Shown piece by piece: positions 51,182-64,000 of a DNA stretch of 64,000 bases (position 1 is its first letter; the number at the start of each line of letters is the position of its first letter). The translations under genes and the position numbers were made by a program. The stretch is from Ramlibacter terrae. Lineage in GTDB: Bacteria > Pseudomonadota > Gammaproteobacteria > Burkholderiales > Burkholderiaceae_C. The stretch covers positions 1,364,001 to 1,428,000 of the forward strand of contig CP053418.1 in NCBI GenBank assembly GCA_013127575.1, given 5' to 3'. Below the pieces are notes generated by a model that had not been told where the DNA came from, did no database searches, and was given only the letters and a program-made list of their open reading frames with translations.

Positions 51182-52646
51182 CACGCGTCCAGTGCCTCCG
51201 GCTGTCCGGTGAGCACGCCCCGGAATTCCTGCAGCGCGTCGCCGACCTGCAGCCCGGTCGGCGCGATGGTCAGCTCGCGGATCAGCACCTCGTGCGGCCC
51301 GCAGCGGCGCTTGACCACCGACGCCGCGCGCCGCACCGCGCCGGTCGCCTCGAAGTAGCGCAGCAGGATCGCGGCGTCGGCGAGGTAGCTCACGTCGGCC
51401 GGCATGCTTTGCGTTTCGCCGAGCAGCCCCTGCTGGTTCATCGTGAGCAGCGTGACCACGTTGCGCAGCGCCGGTACGTCAGCAACTCGTGCATGTGCAT
51501 TGCGAGATGGGTCTCGTCGGGCATGCCGGAGAGGTAGCCGTTGAGGGAGTCGATCGCGACCAGCCGCGCGTTGCCGCCCTCGACGTCGGCGCGGACCATG
51601 TGCGTGAATTCGCCGGGCGAGAATTCGGCCGGGTTGACCTGCACGATGTCGACCAGCCCGTCGCGCATGTGGCGCGCCAGCGGCATCTGCAGCCCCTCGG
51701 CGCGGGCCTGGAAGGCGCGCAGGGTCTCGTCGAACAGGTAGATCACGGCGCGTTCGCCGCGCTCGGCGCTCGCCACCGCGAACTGCGTGCACATGGTGCT
51801 CTTGCCGGCACCCGAAGGGCCCATCACCAGCAGGCTGGAGCCGCGGTGCAGGCCGCCGCCCAGCATCCTGTCGAGGCCCGCCACGCCGCTGGTGATCTCC
51901 TCGCGCGATTCGGGCAGCGCGTGTTCGGCGGCCGACAGGCGCGGGTAGACGACGAGCCCGCCCGTCTTGATGCTGACGTCGTGGAAGCCTTCGCGGTAGT
52001 CGACGCCGCGCAGCTTGTGCACGCGCAGCCGGCGCCGCGGCTTGCCGTAGTCGGGCGCGTTCTGGTACAGCCCGATGATCCCGTGCACGACGCCTTCGCC
52101 GGCCGGGTCGCTGGGCAGGTCGAGGCCGTGCTCCGGATCAGCAGCACGGTGGCGCCGAGCCGCGCGAAGTGCTCGCGCAGCTGCAGCAGCTGGCGCCGGT
52201 AGCGCAGCGGGTCGCGCGCCAGCAGCTTGACGTCGGAGAACGGGTCGAACACCACGCGCCGCGGCTTGATGCGGTCGGCCACGTCGAAGATGGACTGCGT
52301 GACGTCGTGCAGTTCGACGTCGCCGGGGAGAAGAAGGAGTACTCGCCGTCGGCTGGCCTTCGCCGCCGACGTCCGCGACGTTCGCGATGTGCACGCCGTG
52401 CAGGTCCCAGCCGTGCGTGCGCGCGGTGCTGCGCAATTGCGATTCGGTCTCGGCCGGGGTGCACCACAGCGCCGTCTCGCCGCGCCGCACGCCTTCCATC
52501 AGGAACTGCAGGCCCGGGGTGGTCTTGCCGGCGCCCGACGCGCCCTCCAGCAGGTACAGCTGGCCGCGCGGCAGGCCTCCCTTGAGGATGTCATCGAGCC
52601 CGGCGATGCCGGTGGGGTCGACGGCGAACGGGTCTTCCTGCTGCAT
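51181..52646 (-). CDS. KaiC-like double-domain RecA-family ATPase
   Basis: Clock-protein-like ATPase of about 488 residues with two KaiC domains. First: GLDDILKGGLPRGQLYLLEG with Walker A GASGAGKTT, Walker B region PRRVVFDPFSDVKLLA. Second: GLDRMLGGGLHRGSSLLVMG with Walker A GPSGAGKST, Walker B ARLVAIDSLNGYLSG; C-terminus DALQEFRGVLTGQPEA. Residue after the first Walker A reads Pro (KTTPGLQF) where Leu is usual, at a CCTGG site, so a T-to-C read error is likely. Breaks near 51478, 52130, 52330 and 52362. No kaiA or kaiB is in the window, so a phosphorylation switch rather than a true clock is more likely. Confidence 0.87.
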
Positions 52647-52771
52647 TCCTGCGACTCCGGTGTTGAAGCCGGATGCTCGGCCATGGCAGGGGCGGGTCGT
52701 GACGGAACGCACGGCGTGCGGCGGACAGCGAATGGCCGAGCCGGGGGTAGGCTGGGTCCGACCTTGTCGTA

Positions 52772-53985
52772 TCACAAGCTCGACCGGGCGCGATGGGCCA
52801 GCGCCCGCGCGAAGGCCCACCCGGCCACGGGCAGGCCGAGGGCGGGCACCAGCAGCAGCGGGGTGTCGCCGAAGCGGTCGAATGCCCAGCCGGCGAGCGA
52901 GACGCCGATCGCCTGGCCGAAGAACAGGCAGAAGGCGAACAGCGCCACCGAGGTGCCGCGCACCGACGGCGCCATCTGCGTGGCGTTCGTCTGCAGGGTG
53001 TTGTGGTACAGGTAGGTGCCGAAGCCGACGAGCAACGCGATCGGCCCCGCCACCCGGGCGACCGGTGTGGCGAACCAGCCGGCGAAGCCGATCCCCATCA
53101 GCGCCCCACCCGCCAGCACCATGCGGCGCTCGCCGAGCCGGCGCACGATGTGGCGCGCCGTCATGGTGTAGAGCAGCCCGCCGACGGCGAACAGCGCGAT
53201 CAGCGCCGTGGCCGTGGACACCGGGACATCGAAGCGCTGGTGCAGGATCGCGGGCACGAAGGCCATGGGCCCGAGCAGGAAGACGCCCTCGGCGAGCGCC
53301 GAGGCCAGGACGATCCGCGCCCGGGGTTCGCGCAGCACCACGCCGAGCTGCGTGACGAGCGCGAAGCGCCCGGAGCCGGCGTTCGGCGGCGCCGCCGGGA
53401 TGTGCCGCAAGCGCAGCAACAGCAGCAGGGCGATCGCCGGGTAGCCCGCGCACACGGGGGGAAAGCGCCGCGCCATCCCGCGGCCGCGTCGGCGAAGAGG
53501 CCGCCCGCGAGCTGGCCGGCCATCATCCCGGACAGCGTCCCCATCAGGAGGCGCGCCAGCGTCACCTGCCGCTGCTCGTAGGCGACGGAGTCGCCGACCC
53601 GTGCGAGGGCCAGCGGGATCACGCCGGCCGCGGCCACGCCCCAGATGACGCGCAGCGCCACCAGCGCATCGAAGCCCGGTGCGAAGGCGCAGGCGAGCGA
53701 GCCCGCCGCGCAGCCGAAGAGCGCCACGCACACCAGCCGCGCCTTGCCGTAGCGGTCGCCGAGCGGGCCGAACGCGAGCTGGGCGAGGCCGTAGGCGATC
53801 GAAAAGCTGATGACCACGCGCCCGGCACGGCCGGTCGTCACGCCGAAGTCGTTGGCCAGCCGCGGGATCAGGCCGTCGCAGATGCGCAGCGCGGCGCCGC
53901 TGAAGAAGGCGGCCAGCGCAAGGAGGGTGATGGCGGCGCGCGTCCCCGGCTGGAGCGCCGCGGACGCCGGTTCGGGGGCCGGCAT
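52772..53985 (-). CDS. MFS transporter (drug/metabolite exporter-like)
   Basis: About 404-residue, 12-helix carrier. The loop-2/3 motif is FGPLGDRYGKARLV (GxLxDRxGr/kr), and TM5 motif region GTLSGMMAGQLAGGLFADAAGWR. Hydrophobic helices are regular through IALLVGFGTYLYHNTLQT and LFAFCLFFGQAIGVSLAGWAF. One break near 53465. Its ATG overlaps the stop of the hydrolase gene upstream. Substrate unknown. Confidence 0.88.
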
Positions 53986-54816
53986 CAGCGACCGCGGCGG
54001 TTCTTGCGGACGAAGCCGGCGACGCGCTCGATGACCTGCTGCGGCTGGTCGCGGTGCGGCGAGTGGCCGCACGCCGCCAACTCCAGCAATTCGGTCCCCG
54101 GGACACGGCGCGCGATGCCGCGCACCTGTTCGAGCGTGCCGTATTCGTCGTCGAGCCCCTGCACCGCGAGCAGCGGGCAGCGGATCGCCTCGATCTCGCC
54201 TTCGATCGACCAGCCGCGGAAGGCGGGCGCCAGCCGGCGCCGTTCCAGCCGCCGAAGGCCGACTCGGGGTCGTCGTGGTAGCGCGCCAGCCGCTGGCGCA
54301 GGTCGGTGTCGCGCCAGGCGGCGCGCGCGGCGGCGATGCTGGTGATCGAGACGTCCTCGACCAGGATGTGCGGCGCCAGCACGATCGCGCCCTGCAGCTT
54401 GCCCGGGTGGTGCGCTGCATAAAGGAGGGCGATCGATGCACCATCGCTGTGCCCGAAAAGCCAGAGTTCCTCGCGCGCCGGATCGACGCCCAGTTCGCGC
54501 AGCAGGGCGGGCAGCACCTCGTCGGCCTGCCGGTGCATGAAATCGGGCGCCCATTCCTCGCCCGGCGCGCGGGGCGTCGAGCGGCCGTAGCCGGGGCGCG
54601 AGTACACCAAGCCGGTCGCGCCGGGGCCTCGCACAGGCGGGCCGGGAAGTCGCGCCACATCGCGACCGAGCCCAGCCCCTCGTGCAGGAAGACCAGCAGC
54701 GGCGCGCGGCGGTCGCCGCTGCCCACCCATTGGTGCTCGATGCGGACCCGCCGGCCGGCCCAGTCGATTTCGACGAAGGCGGAAGGCGGCGCGGCGGCGG
54801 GTGGGGAGGCAGTCAA
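53985..54816 (-). CDS. Alpha/beta hydrolase
   Basis: About 277-residue hydrolase: LLVFLHEGLGSVAMWRDFPARL (oxyanion loop), YSRPGYGRST, nucleophile elbow WLFGHSDGASIALLYAAHHP, then acid in VQGLDDEYGTLEQV and His in ACGHSPHRDQP, a complete triad. Breaks near 54243 and 54628. The start is uncertain: TTG at 54816 gives the longest sensible product. Coupled to the MFS gene by overlapping stop and start. Confidence 0.82.
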
Positions 54817-54926
54817 GGTCTGGCTCGGTACGTTGGGACGGGCAGGCGCGATTCTGCGGCAAGTCGACCGGGGGCTGCCGGTGTCGTCCTACGAACTGGA
54901 ACAGCGCGAAGCGCGACGATAGCAGG

Positions 54927-56049
54927 ATGAAAACATTTCGCTGCCAGAAATGCGGACAGGCGTTGTTCTTCGAGAACGTCGAATGCCTCTCCTGCAAAAG
55001 CCAGCTGGCCTTCCTGCCGGACCGGATGACCATGGCCGCCATCGAGCCGGTGCAGGGCGCCGACGGCCTGTGGCAGACGGTCGCCCGCGGCCGCCGCCGC
55101 AAGGCCCCGCGCCCCTACCGCCTGTGCAAGAACCACACGGATTACCAGGCCTGCAATTTCGCGGTGCCCAACGACGACGAGAATCCTTACTGCGTGGCCT
55201 GCCGGCTCACGCGCATCCTGCCCGACCTCTCGCGGCCCGAGAACCAGACGCGCTGGTACCGCATCGAGGTGGCCAAGCGGCGCTGCTACTACACGCTGGC
55301 CAAGCTGGGCCTGATCTCGCCCGAGCCGCAGCCGGGCGACCACGAATCGCTGGTGTTCGAGTTCCTCGAGGACCAGCCCGGCGCGCCGGTGCTCACCGGG
55401 CACGCCGACGGCCTGATCACCATCAACGTCGCGGAGGCCGATGACGAGGAGCGGGTGCGCCGCCGCGTGGCGCTGCACGAACCGTACCGCACGCTGCTGG
55501 GCCATTTCCGGCACGAGATCGGCCACTACTACTGGGACGTGCTGATCCGCGACGGCGGCCGCGTCGATGCCTTCCGCGAGGTGTTCGGCGACGAGTCCAT
55601 GGACTACACCGAGGCGCTGCAGCGGCACTACGATTCCGGCGGCAACCCGGCCAACTGGCAGGAGGCGCACGTCAGCGCCTACGCCACCTCGCATCCCCGG
55701 GAGGACTGGGCCCGAAACGGGCGCACTACCTGCACATGGTGGACCTGCTGGAAACGGCGGCCTCGTACAACACCCGGATCACGCTGCCGGGCGAGGACGA
55801 GGACGAACTCGAGGAGCTGGTCAACCCGTTCGAGTCGAAGGCTCCCAACTTCGACGAGCTGGTCGACCAGTGGGTGCCGATCACGCTGCTGGTGAACAGC
55901 CTGAACCGCAGCCTGGGGCCAGGAGGACGCCTATCCCTTCGCGCTGACCAGCGGCGCGCTGCACAAGCTGCGTTTCGTGCACGACGTGATCCAGTCGAAC
56001 CGGCGCGGCAACAAGGTCGACCCGGGGCGTGGAGCGCGAAGTCCGATGA
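54927..56049 (+). CDS. Putative zinc-binding metallopeptidase with N-terminal zinc ribbon (COG4307)
   Basis: About 373 residues. The N-terminal zinc ribbon has paired CxxC motifs ([22 protein letters not shown]); the central catalytic helix [11 protein letters not shown] is an HExxH-like HEIGH motif and the downstream [14 protein letters not shown] stretch could provide the third ligand. No signal peptide, so cytosolic. Breaks near 55715, 55918 and 56025; repairing the last at a CCTGG site gives an end GVEREVR with TGA at 56047, overlapping the next ATG. Family function is unknown. Confidence 0.82.
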
Positions 56050-56426
56050 GCAACATGAACCTGCCGCGCGTGCAGCTGCTTGCGGGCGAGCACGAGATCT
56101 ATGCCCATGTCGCCCGCACGCCCGAGGAGAGGTCGCTGGGCCTCATGTTCCGGCGCGACATGCCCGACGACGAAGGCATGCTGTTCATGTGCGACGAGTG
56201 CGCGGTGCAGAAGTTCTGGATGAAGGACACGCCGCTGCCGCTGTCGATCGCCTTCATCGACGAGGACGGCACGATCGTCAAGATCGACGACATGGACCCC
56301 CATGCGCTGGACGGCTGCAGCTCGGAGCACCCGGTGCGCTGGGTGCTCGAGGTCAACCGGGGCTGGTTCGCCGAGCGGGGCATCCCCGCGGGGACCCGCG
56401 TGGCGGGCCCGCCTTTCCTGAAATAA
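56046..56426 (+). CDS. DUF192 family protein
   Basis: Unbroken ~126-residue protein; diagnostic segments are [28 protein letters not shown] and [24 protein letters not shown], ending [16 protein letters not shown]192 domains form a small beta fold and are usually exported; here no signal peptide is seen. ATG overlaps the metallopeptidase stop; an internal ATG at 56055 is an alternative. Confidence 0.88.
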   Translation: MSNMNLPRVQLLAGEHEIYAHVARTPEERSLGLMFRRDMPDDEGMLFMCDECAVQKFWMKDTPLPLSIAFIDEDGTIVKIDDMDPHALDGCSSEHPVRWVLEVNRGWFAERGIPAGTRVAGPPFLK

Positions 56427-56442
56427 CGACAAAGGCCCCGAG

Positions 56443-58571
<2,129 letters not shown>

Positions 58572-58575
<4 letters not shown>

Positions 58576-58709
58576 CGGCGGTCGTCGTCGAAGTCTCGTC
58601 GGTATGGGTGGCGCGCGGGCACGCGCTGCGTGGCCCGCGTCACGCCCCGGACGATGAATGCAAGGCCCGTGAGGGCGGCGAGGATTCCGAAGAAAAGCCA
58701 GAGGGTCAT
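58572..58709 (-). CDS. Small single-helix membrane protein, hypothetical
   Basis: 45-residue reading frame without breaks: MTLWLFFGILAALTGLAFIV is one membrane helix, followed by a charged cytoplasmic tail (RGVTRATQRVPARHPYRR, DFDDDRR). Its stop codon lies inside the stop region of the converging glgX gene (3 of 4 bases shared). The hydrophobic-then-basic-then-acidic design is protein-like and the opposite strand is non-coding here. No family recognised; ribosome-binding site is weak. Confidence 0.5.
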
Positions 58710-58746
58710 GCCTGTTGGACCCGGCAGGACGGCGGAGTTCTGGCTC

Positions 58747-58764
58747 GGCCGCGTTCACGCGGCC
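58747..58764. other. Perfect 7-bp hairpin
   Basis: GGCCGCG-TTCA-CGCGGCC between the DUF6139 gene and the small membrane-protein gene. It is a strong stem but lacks a following T run on either strand, so it is not a classical intrinsic terminator; it may pause or stabilise transcripts. Confidence 0.5.
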
Positions 58765-58777
58765 TTGTCCGACACGC

Positions 58778-59034
58778 TCAGGGAATCTGGCCGTTGCCCA
58801 CCGGCACTGGTGCGTCACGCCCGTGATGGCGTAGCCCTTCTCGGCGATCTGGCCCGACGGGTTGTCGATCTCGTACGAGTCGAGGTGCGCGGACGTCTCG
58901 TCGATGTGCACGTCCTGCTTGCGCAGCGCCCAGTCGGTGTTGGTGGCTTCCTGCGGGATCTCCTGTCCGTGCGGCACGAGGAGGTAGGAAACCTTGTTGT
59001 CCGCTTCCGGACGGCGGTAGATGTCGACCTGCAT
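58778..59034 (-). CDS. DUF6139-like small protein
   Basis: About 85 residues: MQVDIYRRPEADNKVSYLLV, GQEIPQEATNTDWALRKQ and NPSGQIAEKGYAITGVTHQ, a pattern I associate with DUF6139 proteins of Burkholderiales. Reading on in the given frame gives non-protein-like text; restoring one A at CCAGGTG near 58812 gives a short end VGNGQIP and the stop at 58778. Good ribosome-binding site (AAGGAAG) upstream. Function unknown. Confidence 0.65.
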
Positions 59035-59178
59035 GTGCTTCCTTTGTCGTTGTCGGTGGCCCTCATCATGCCCACGGCCGGCCGGCGGCGGTGTCGGAAC
59101 ACGCCGCTTCCGCCGCGCGCGCGGCCGGGCTGCCGGAAACCGCGCACGGACACTGTACAATCCCGCCCTTCCTGAGAT

Positions 59179-60188
<1,010 letters not shown>

Positions 60189-60261
60189 GGAGGGCGACCT
60201 TAGGGCCGCCGTGCCGCCGGCACGGCTGTAGGCGGCCGCCGCGCCCGGGATAATCGGCGCC

Positions 60262-61799
60262 ATGAATGGAGCCCGCAGCCTCGTCGAAACCCTGCTCGCG
60301 TCCGGCGTGGACACGTGCTTCGCCAACCCCGGCACCAGCGAGATGCACTTCGTCGCCGCGCTCGACGAAAGCACGCGCATGCGCTGCGTGCTGGGACTGC
60401 AGGAGAACGTGGTCACCGGCATGGCCGACGGCTACTGGCGCATCGCGGGCAAGCCCGCCTGCACGCTGCTGCACTGCGGCCCCGGGCTGGCGAACGGGCT
60501 CGCCAACCTGCACAACGCGCGGCGCGCGCGCAGCGGCATCGTCAACATCGTCGGCGACCAGGCCACGTACCACCGGCCGTACGACGCGCCGCTGACGGCC
60601 GACACCGATGCGCTCGCGCGCAGCGTCTCGGCGTGGGTGCGCACCAGCGCGCACGCCGCCGACGTCGGCCGGGACGGCGCGGCGGCGGTGCAGGCCGCGC
60701 GCAGCTTCCCCGACAGGTCGCGACCTTGATCCTGCCGTCCGACACCTCGTGGGACGAGGGCGGCGTGGTCGCCGAAGCACTGCCGGTGCCGCCCGCGGCC
60801 GCCGTCGATCCGCATGCGGTGGACACCGCGGCGCGGCTGCTGCGGGGCGGTGGACCGGTGCTGCTGCTGCTCGCGGGCAATGCGGTGGGCGCCGAAGGGC
60901 AGGCGCTCGCGTGGCGCGTCGCGGCGGCCACCGGCGCCAGCCTGATGGCCGACTACGTCAATGCGCAGGTGGCGCGCGGGCGCGGGCGGCTGCAGCTCGA
61001 ACGCGTCCCGTACGTGACGGAGCAGGCGATCGCGGCGCTGGCGCGCTTCGAGCGCATCGTGCTCGTGGGCGCGAAGGCGCCGGTCGGCTTCTTCGCCTAT
61101 CCGGGCAAGCCTTCGACGCAGTACCCGCCGAACGCCGAACTGCACGTGCTGTCCCGGCCCGAGCAGGACGGCGTGGCCGCGCTGCGCTCGCTGGCGGACG
61201 CGCTCGGCGCGCCGGAGGTCGCCATGCCGGACCCGGGGCCGCGCCCGGGCATCGGGCAGGGCGCGCCCACGCCCGAAACGCTCGCGCAGACGCTCGCCGC
61301 CGTGATGCCCGACGACGCGATCGTCTCCGACGAAAGCGTTTCCTATGGCCGCGGCTTCTACCGCCACACGCACGCCGCGCCGCCGCACGACTGGCTGCAT
61401 CTCGCCGGCGGCGCCATCGGCGACGGCATGCCGGTGGCCACCGGCGCCGCGTTGGCGGGCCGCGGCCGCCGCGTGATCAACCTGCAGGCCGACGGCTCGG
61501 CGATGTACTCGCTGCAGTCGCTGTGGACGCAGGCGCGCGAGCGCCTGCCGGTGACGACGGTGTTGTTGAACAACCGCCGCTACAACATCCTCATTGGCGA
61601 GTTCAAGGGCGTGGGCGCGACGCCCGGCCCGACCGCCATGCGCATGCTGGACCTGGGCGGGCCCGACCTCGACTGGGTGAAGCTCGCGGGCGGCATGGGC
61701 GTGGAGGCCGCGCGCGCGACGACCCCGGAGCAGTGCGCCGACTTGCTGGCGGCGAGCTTCGGGCGCGAAGGGCCCTTCCTGATCGACCTTGCGGTCTGA
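60262..61799 (+). CDS. Thiamine-diphosphate enzyme (acetolactate synthase/benzoylformate decarboxylase-like)
   Basis: About 512-residue ThDP enzyme. PYR domain: [22 protein letters not shown], with the activating Glu in [16 protein letters not shown]; central domain; PP domain with [18 protein letters not shown] and the [18 protein letters not shown]...[10 protein letters not shown] cofactor motif (D..N). In many Proteobacteria this protein is annotated 'acetolactate synthase large subunit' but no small subunit or ilv gene is near, so a decarboxylase role is as likely. One break near 60716. Confidence 0.87.
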
Positions 61800-61835
61800 G
61801 CAAGACGCGGGTCCCTCCTTCTGCCGCCCAGGCTC

Positions 61836-62225
61836 CTAGGGCTTGCGCGCGTTGCTCATCGACTGCAGGTACGCGACGACGTCGGTGACCTGTTCGTCGG
61901 TCAGCTCCTCGCCCCGGGGCGGCATGAACTCCGAACGCCCCATCGCCTTGCCGCCGAGGCGCACGATCTGCCGCATGTAGGTGGCATTCTTGTCGCTGGC
62001 GCGCAGGTCGGCCGGCGGCGGGTTGTACAGGCGCGCTGCGCGCCCGCGGCCGTCGGCGTTGGGACCGTGGCACGTCATGCAGTAGTTGAAGAACACGAGG
62101 CTGCCGCGGAACTGCGCAGCTTCGGCGCCGTCGCGCGGCAGCAGCGGCCCGGAGGTGGCAGGTGCGGGTTGCGCCTGCGCCTGCAGGGCCAGCGACAGCA
62201 GGAGGGCGGTGGCCCCCAGCCTCAC
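61836..62225 (-). CDS. Secreted c-type cytochrome
   Basis: Unbroken 129-residue monoheme cytochrome c. Signal peptide ATALLLSLALQAQA; heme-binding CMTCH at residues 49-53; likely Met ligand at 101 (EFMPPRG); C-terminal helix DEQVTDVVAYLQSM. GTG start overlaps the cupredoxin stop (GTGA), so the two periplasmic electron carriers are co-translated and may exchange electrons. Confidence 0.9.
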   Translation of the reverse strand: MRLGATALLLSLALQAQAQPAPATSGPLLPRDGAEAAQFRGSLVFFNYCMTCHGPNADGRGRAARLYNPPPADLRASDKNATYMRQIVRLGGKAMGRSEFMPPRGEELTDEQVTDVVAYLQSMSNARKP

Positions 62226-62533
62226 TTCCTGACCTCGATGGTCAGCTTCATGTCGGGGTGCACCGCGCACTCGACTTCGACCGTGCCCGGCTTGTCCAGC
62301 ACCACGGTCTTGGACAGGCCCCGGCCGTAGGAGCCGAGGTCGAAGCTCTTGGTGTCCGAGAGCGAGAACACGTTGTGCGCGAACGGGTCGTCGTTGACGA
62401 AGCGCACGCTGTCGCCCTGCTTGACCGCCAGCTTGCCGGGCTGGAACGACTTGCCCTTCTGGCTGACGACGTGCTCGCCCGCGAACGCGGCGCCGGCGGC
62501 AAGGAGGAGGGCGGTGGTGACGAGGATGCGCAT
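62222..62533 (-). CDS. Cupredoxin (plastocyanin/amicyanin-like copper protein)
   Basis: Unbroken 103-residue blue-copper-type protein. Signal peptide LVTTALLLAAGAAFA; type-1 copper ligands fit His53 (FAHNVF), Cys89, His92 and Met95 in VECAVHPDM. Periplasmic electron carrier; overlaps the downstream cytochrome c gene and lies 27 bases after a chemoreceptor-like gene, suggesting one transcript. Confidence 0.9.
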   Translation of the reverse strand: MRILVTTALLLAAGAAFAGEHVVSQKGKSFQPGKLAVKQGDSVRFVNDDPFAHNVFSLSDTKSFDLGSYGRGLSKTVVLDKPGTVEVECAVHPDMKLTIEVRK

Positions 62534-62560
62534 GGAAGTGAACTCCGGTGGTGCGGGCGG

Positions 62561-64000
62561 TCAGGCCTGCAGGTTGGAAAGGCGTTGCAGCAGGGCGGAC
62601 GAGGTCTGCGCGAGGGAGGCCGACGTGGCGTCGAGCAGGCGCGCGTGGCGGGCGCCGTCTTCGAGGGCGAGCGCCGGGGCCAGCGACTCCTGCTCCATCG
62701 AACGCACGCGTTCGACCTGCCGTTCGAAGGAGCCGCGGAAGCCCTGCACCTCCTCGTGCATGCCGTCGGCCAGGCCCTGGTTGGAGCGCGCCGAGCTGTC
62801 GAGGGCCGCGATGCGTCCGGCGCCCTGGTCCATCAGCGCGCTCGTGGCATGCAGCGCGGCTGGTGGCGCCGAGCTGGCGCGTGATGTCTTCGCTGGCGCG
62901 GCGGATCTGCTGCGCCGCTTGCTGCGTGTCTTCGGAGAGGCTGCGCACGGAGGTCGCGATCACCGAGAAGCCGCGGCCGGCCGCCCCGGCCCGCGCGGCC
63001 TCGACGGCGGCGTTGAGCGAGAGCAGGCGCGTGGTCATCGAGATCGCCCGGATCTGGTCGGCGAAGCGGGCGATCTCGCTGCGGCTGTGGTGCAGCGCCT
63101 GCGTGGTTTCCAGCAGTGCGTGCAGCCGCCCCGTGGTGTCGTGGATCTGTCCGGCCACCGCCGCGGCTTCCACCGCGTGTTCGCGCGACATGCCGGCCGA
63201 CGCGCGGCAGGTGGCGCCGAGCTGCGCCACGTCCTGCAGGCAGGCCTGCGCCTCCTGCGCCATGCCTTGCGCGGCGCCCCGGAAGCGCTCCAGCAGCACG
63301 CGCAGCTGCTCGTTCGAGCGCTGCACTTCCGCGTTCAGCCCGTCGAGCTGGTGTCCGCCGTCCGCCAGCTCGCGGGCGCTGTGCGCGACTTCCTCGAGCA
63401 ACTGTTCCACCGGCGCGAAGCGGCGCATCAGCCGCCGGTAGAACAGCAGCCCGGCGCCCGTGCCGAGCACGCCGGCCAGCAGCAGCGCGTACAGCATGCG
63501 CTCGAACAGCGCCGCGCGCTGCAGGTTGGCCAGCTGCCGGCGGGCCGACTGCTCTTCGAGGATGGTCGTGGACACCGCGTCGATGCGGCGGAAGGGCTCG
63601 GCGATGGCTTCACGGGCCGCTGCGGCCTCGGCGCGTTCGCCCTTGCGGGCAAGCACGATCACCTGCACGCGGGGCGCCTTGACCGCGTCCACCAGCCGCC
63701 CCATTTTTCGGCGGCGTTGGCGTCTCCCGGCATCGCGGTGCGCAAGGCGGTGACCGCGTCTTCGAGGCGCGATGCGGCGGCGATGGACGCAACGGCGGCC
63801 GCGCGCACGCGGCCCGGTTCTTCCTCGGCGATGGTCTCCGCCAGCAGGCGCTCCACTTCCACCACGGCGATGCGCGCCTCGGCGGCAGCGCGCGAGCGGG
63901 GCTCGTCGAGCGCCTCCGCGCGCGCGACTTCGCCGATCACGTGCCACATGGCCGTCGCCGAGCCCAGCGCCACCAGCACCAGCAGCGTGGTGACCGCGGC
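62561..64000 (-). CDS. Methyl-accepting-chemotaxis-like membrane protein (partial, N-terminus outside window)
   Basis: The visible part has an extracytoplasmic helical region (ARIAVVEVERLLAETIAEEEPG, similar in style to nitrate/NIT or four-helix-bundle sensors), a TM segment ALLLAGVLGTGAGLLFYRRL, a HAMP-like linker and a coiled-coil signalling domain with [41 protein letters not shown], the chemoreceptor tip-like motif. The coil is shorter than in true chemoreceptors, so it may signal to something other than CheA. Breaks near 62862 and 63705. Upstream end is cut by the window. Confidence 0.82.

Overview
The window looks like chromosomal DNA of a high-GC betaproteobacterium of the order Burkholderiales, most like Comamonadaceae (Ramlibacter/Variovorax-type). 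The clues are the strongly GC-biased codon use, five Bug-family (TctC-like) solute receptors, a TRAP transporter, LysR-controlled aromatic-acid genes and DUF4124/DUF4142/DUF6139 proteins. There is no prophage, insertion sequence, CRISPR array or rRNA. The only RNA gene found is a tRNA-Leu(CAG).

The sequence carries dozens of single-base indels. Most genes are split over two or three frames although both sides of every break still read as well-conserved protein. By my reading about 40 of the breaks, plus a few substitutions, sit exactly on a CCTGG or CCAGG site, and restoring the missing base repairs the protein. I therefore treat almost all broken genes as intact genes with read/consensus errors and give each one full span.

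Layout. 1-5.3 kb: tripartite RND efflux pump (adaptor cut by the window edge, inner-membrane pump, outer-membrane factor). 5.3-7.4 kb: ThiE with a ThiD-like front part, then a Bug receptor. 7.5-10.4 kb: polar amino-acid ABC importer. 10.5-14.4 kb: DUF4124 protein, metallophosphoesterase, nucleotidyltransferase overlapping nadE, AraC regulator. 14.5-17.6 kb: Bug receptor, thiamine-diphosphate enzyme and GlcG/HbpS protein. 17.8-24.2 kb: LysR regulator divergent from an overlapping gene set (Bug receptor, amidohydrolase, extradiol-type dioxygenase, fumarylacetoacetase-family hydrolase, FAD monooxygenase), the best candidate for an uncharacterised catabolic pathway. 24.2-30.4 kb: small unknown protein, MltB-like transglycosylase, a two-component system divergent from a TonB receptor. 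30.6-33.5 kb: TRAP transporter. 33.5-37.4 kb (minus): diiron protein, Bug receptor, RidA protein and two alpha/beta hydrolases, divergent from a LysR gene with a perfect operator palindrome. 38.4-46.9 kb: two flavoproteins, Bug receptor, NfrB-like glycosyltransferase, luciferase-like oxidoreductase, GDSL esterase, DUF4142 lipoprotein. 47-54.8 kb (minus): hydrolase, MFS transporter, KaiC-like ATPase with its hybrid kinase, atypical SDR and a second kinase. 54.9-61.8 kb: metallopeptidase, DUF192 protein, GlgX, two small proteins, tRNA-Leu, glutaminase and a second thiamine-diphosphate enzyme. 61.8-64 kb (minus): chemoreceptor-like protein (cut by the window end), cupredoxin and cytochrome c.

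Three copies of a dispersed intergenic palindrome (near 8.3, 17.7 and 24.5 kb), a long stem-loop between convergent genes (26.1 kb) and several regulator-gene-linked operators are also present. No gene-free stretch exceeds 300 bases.
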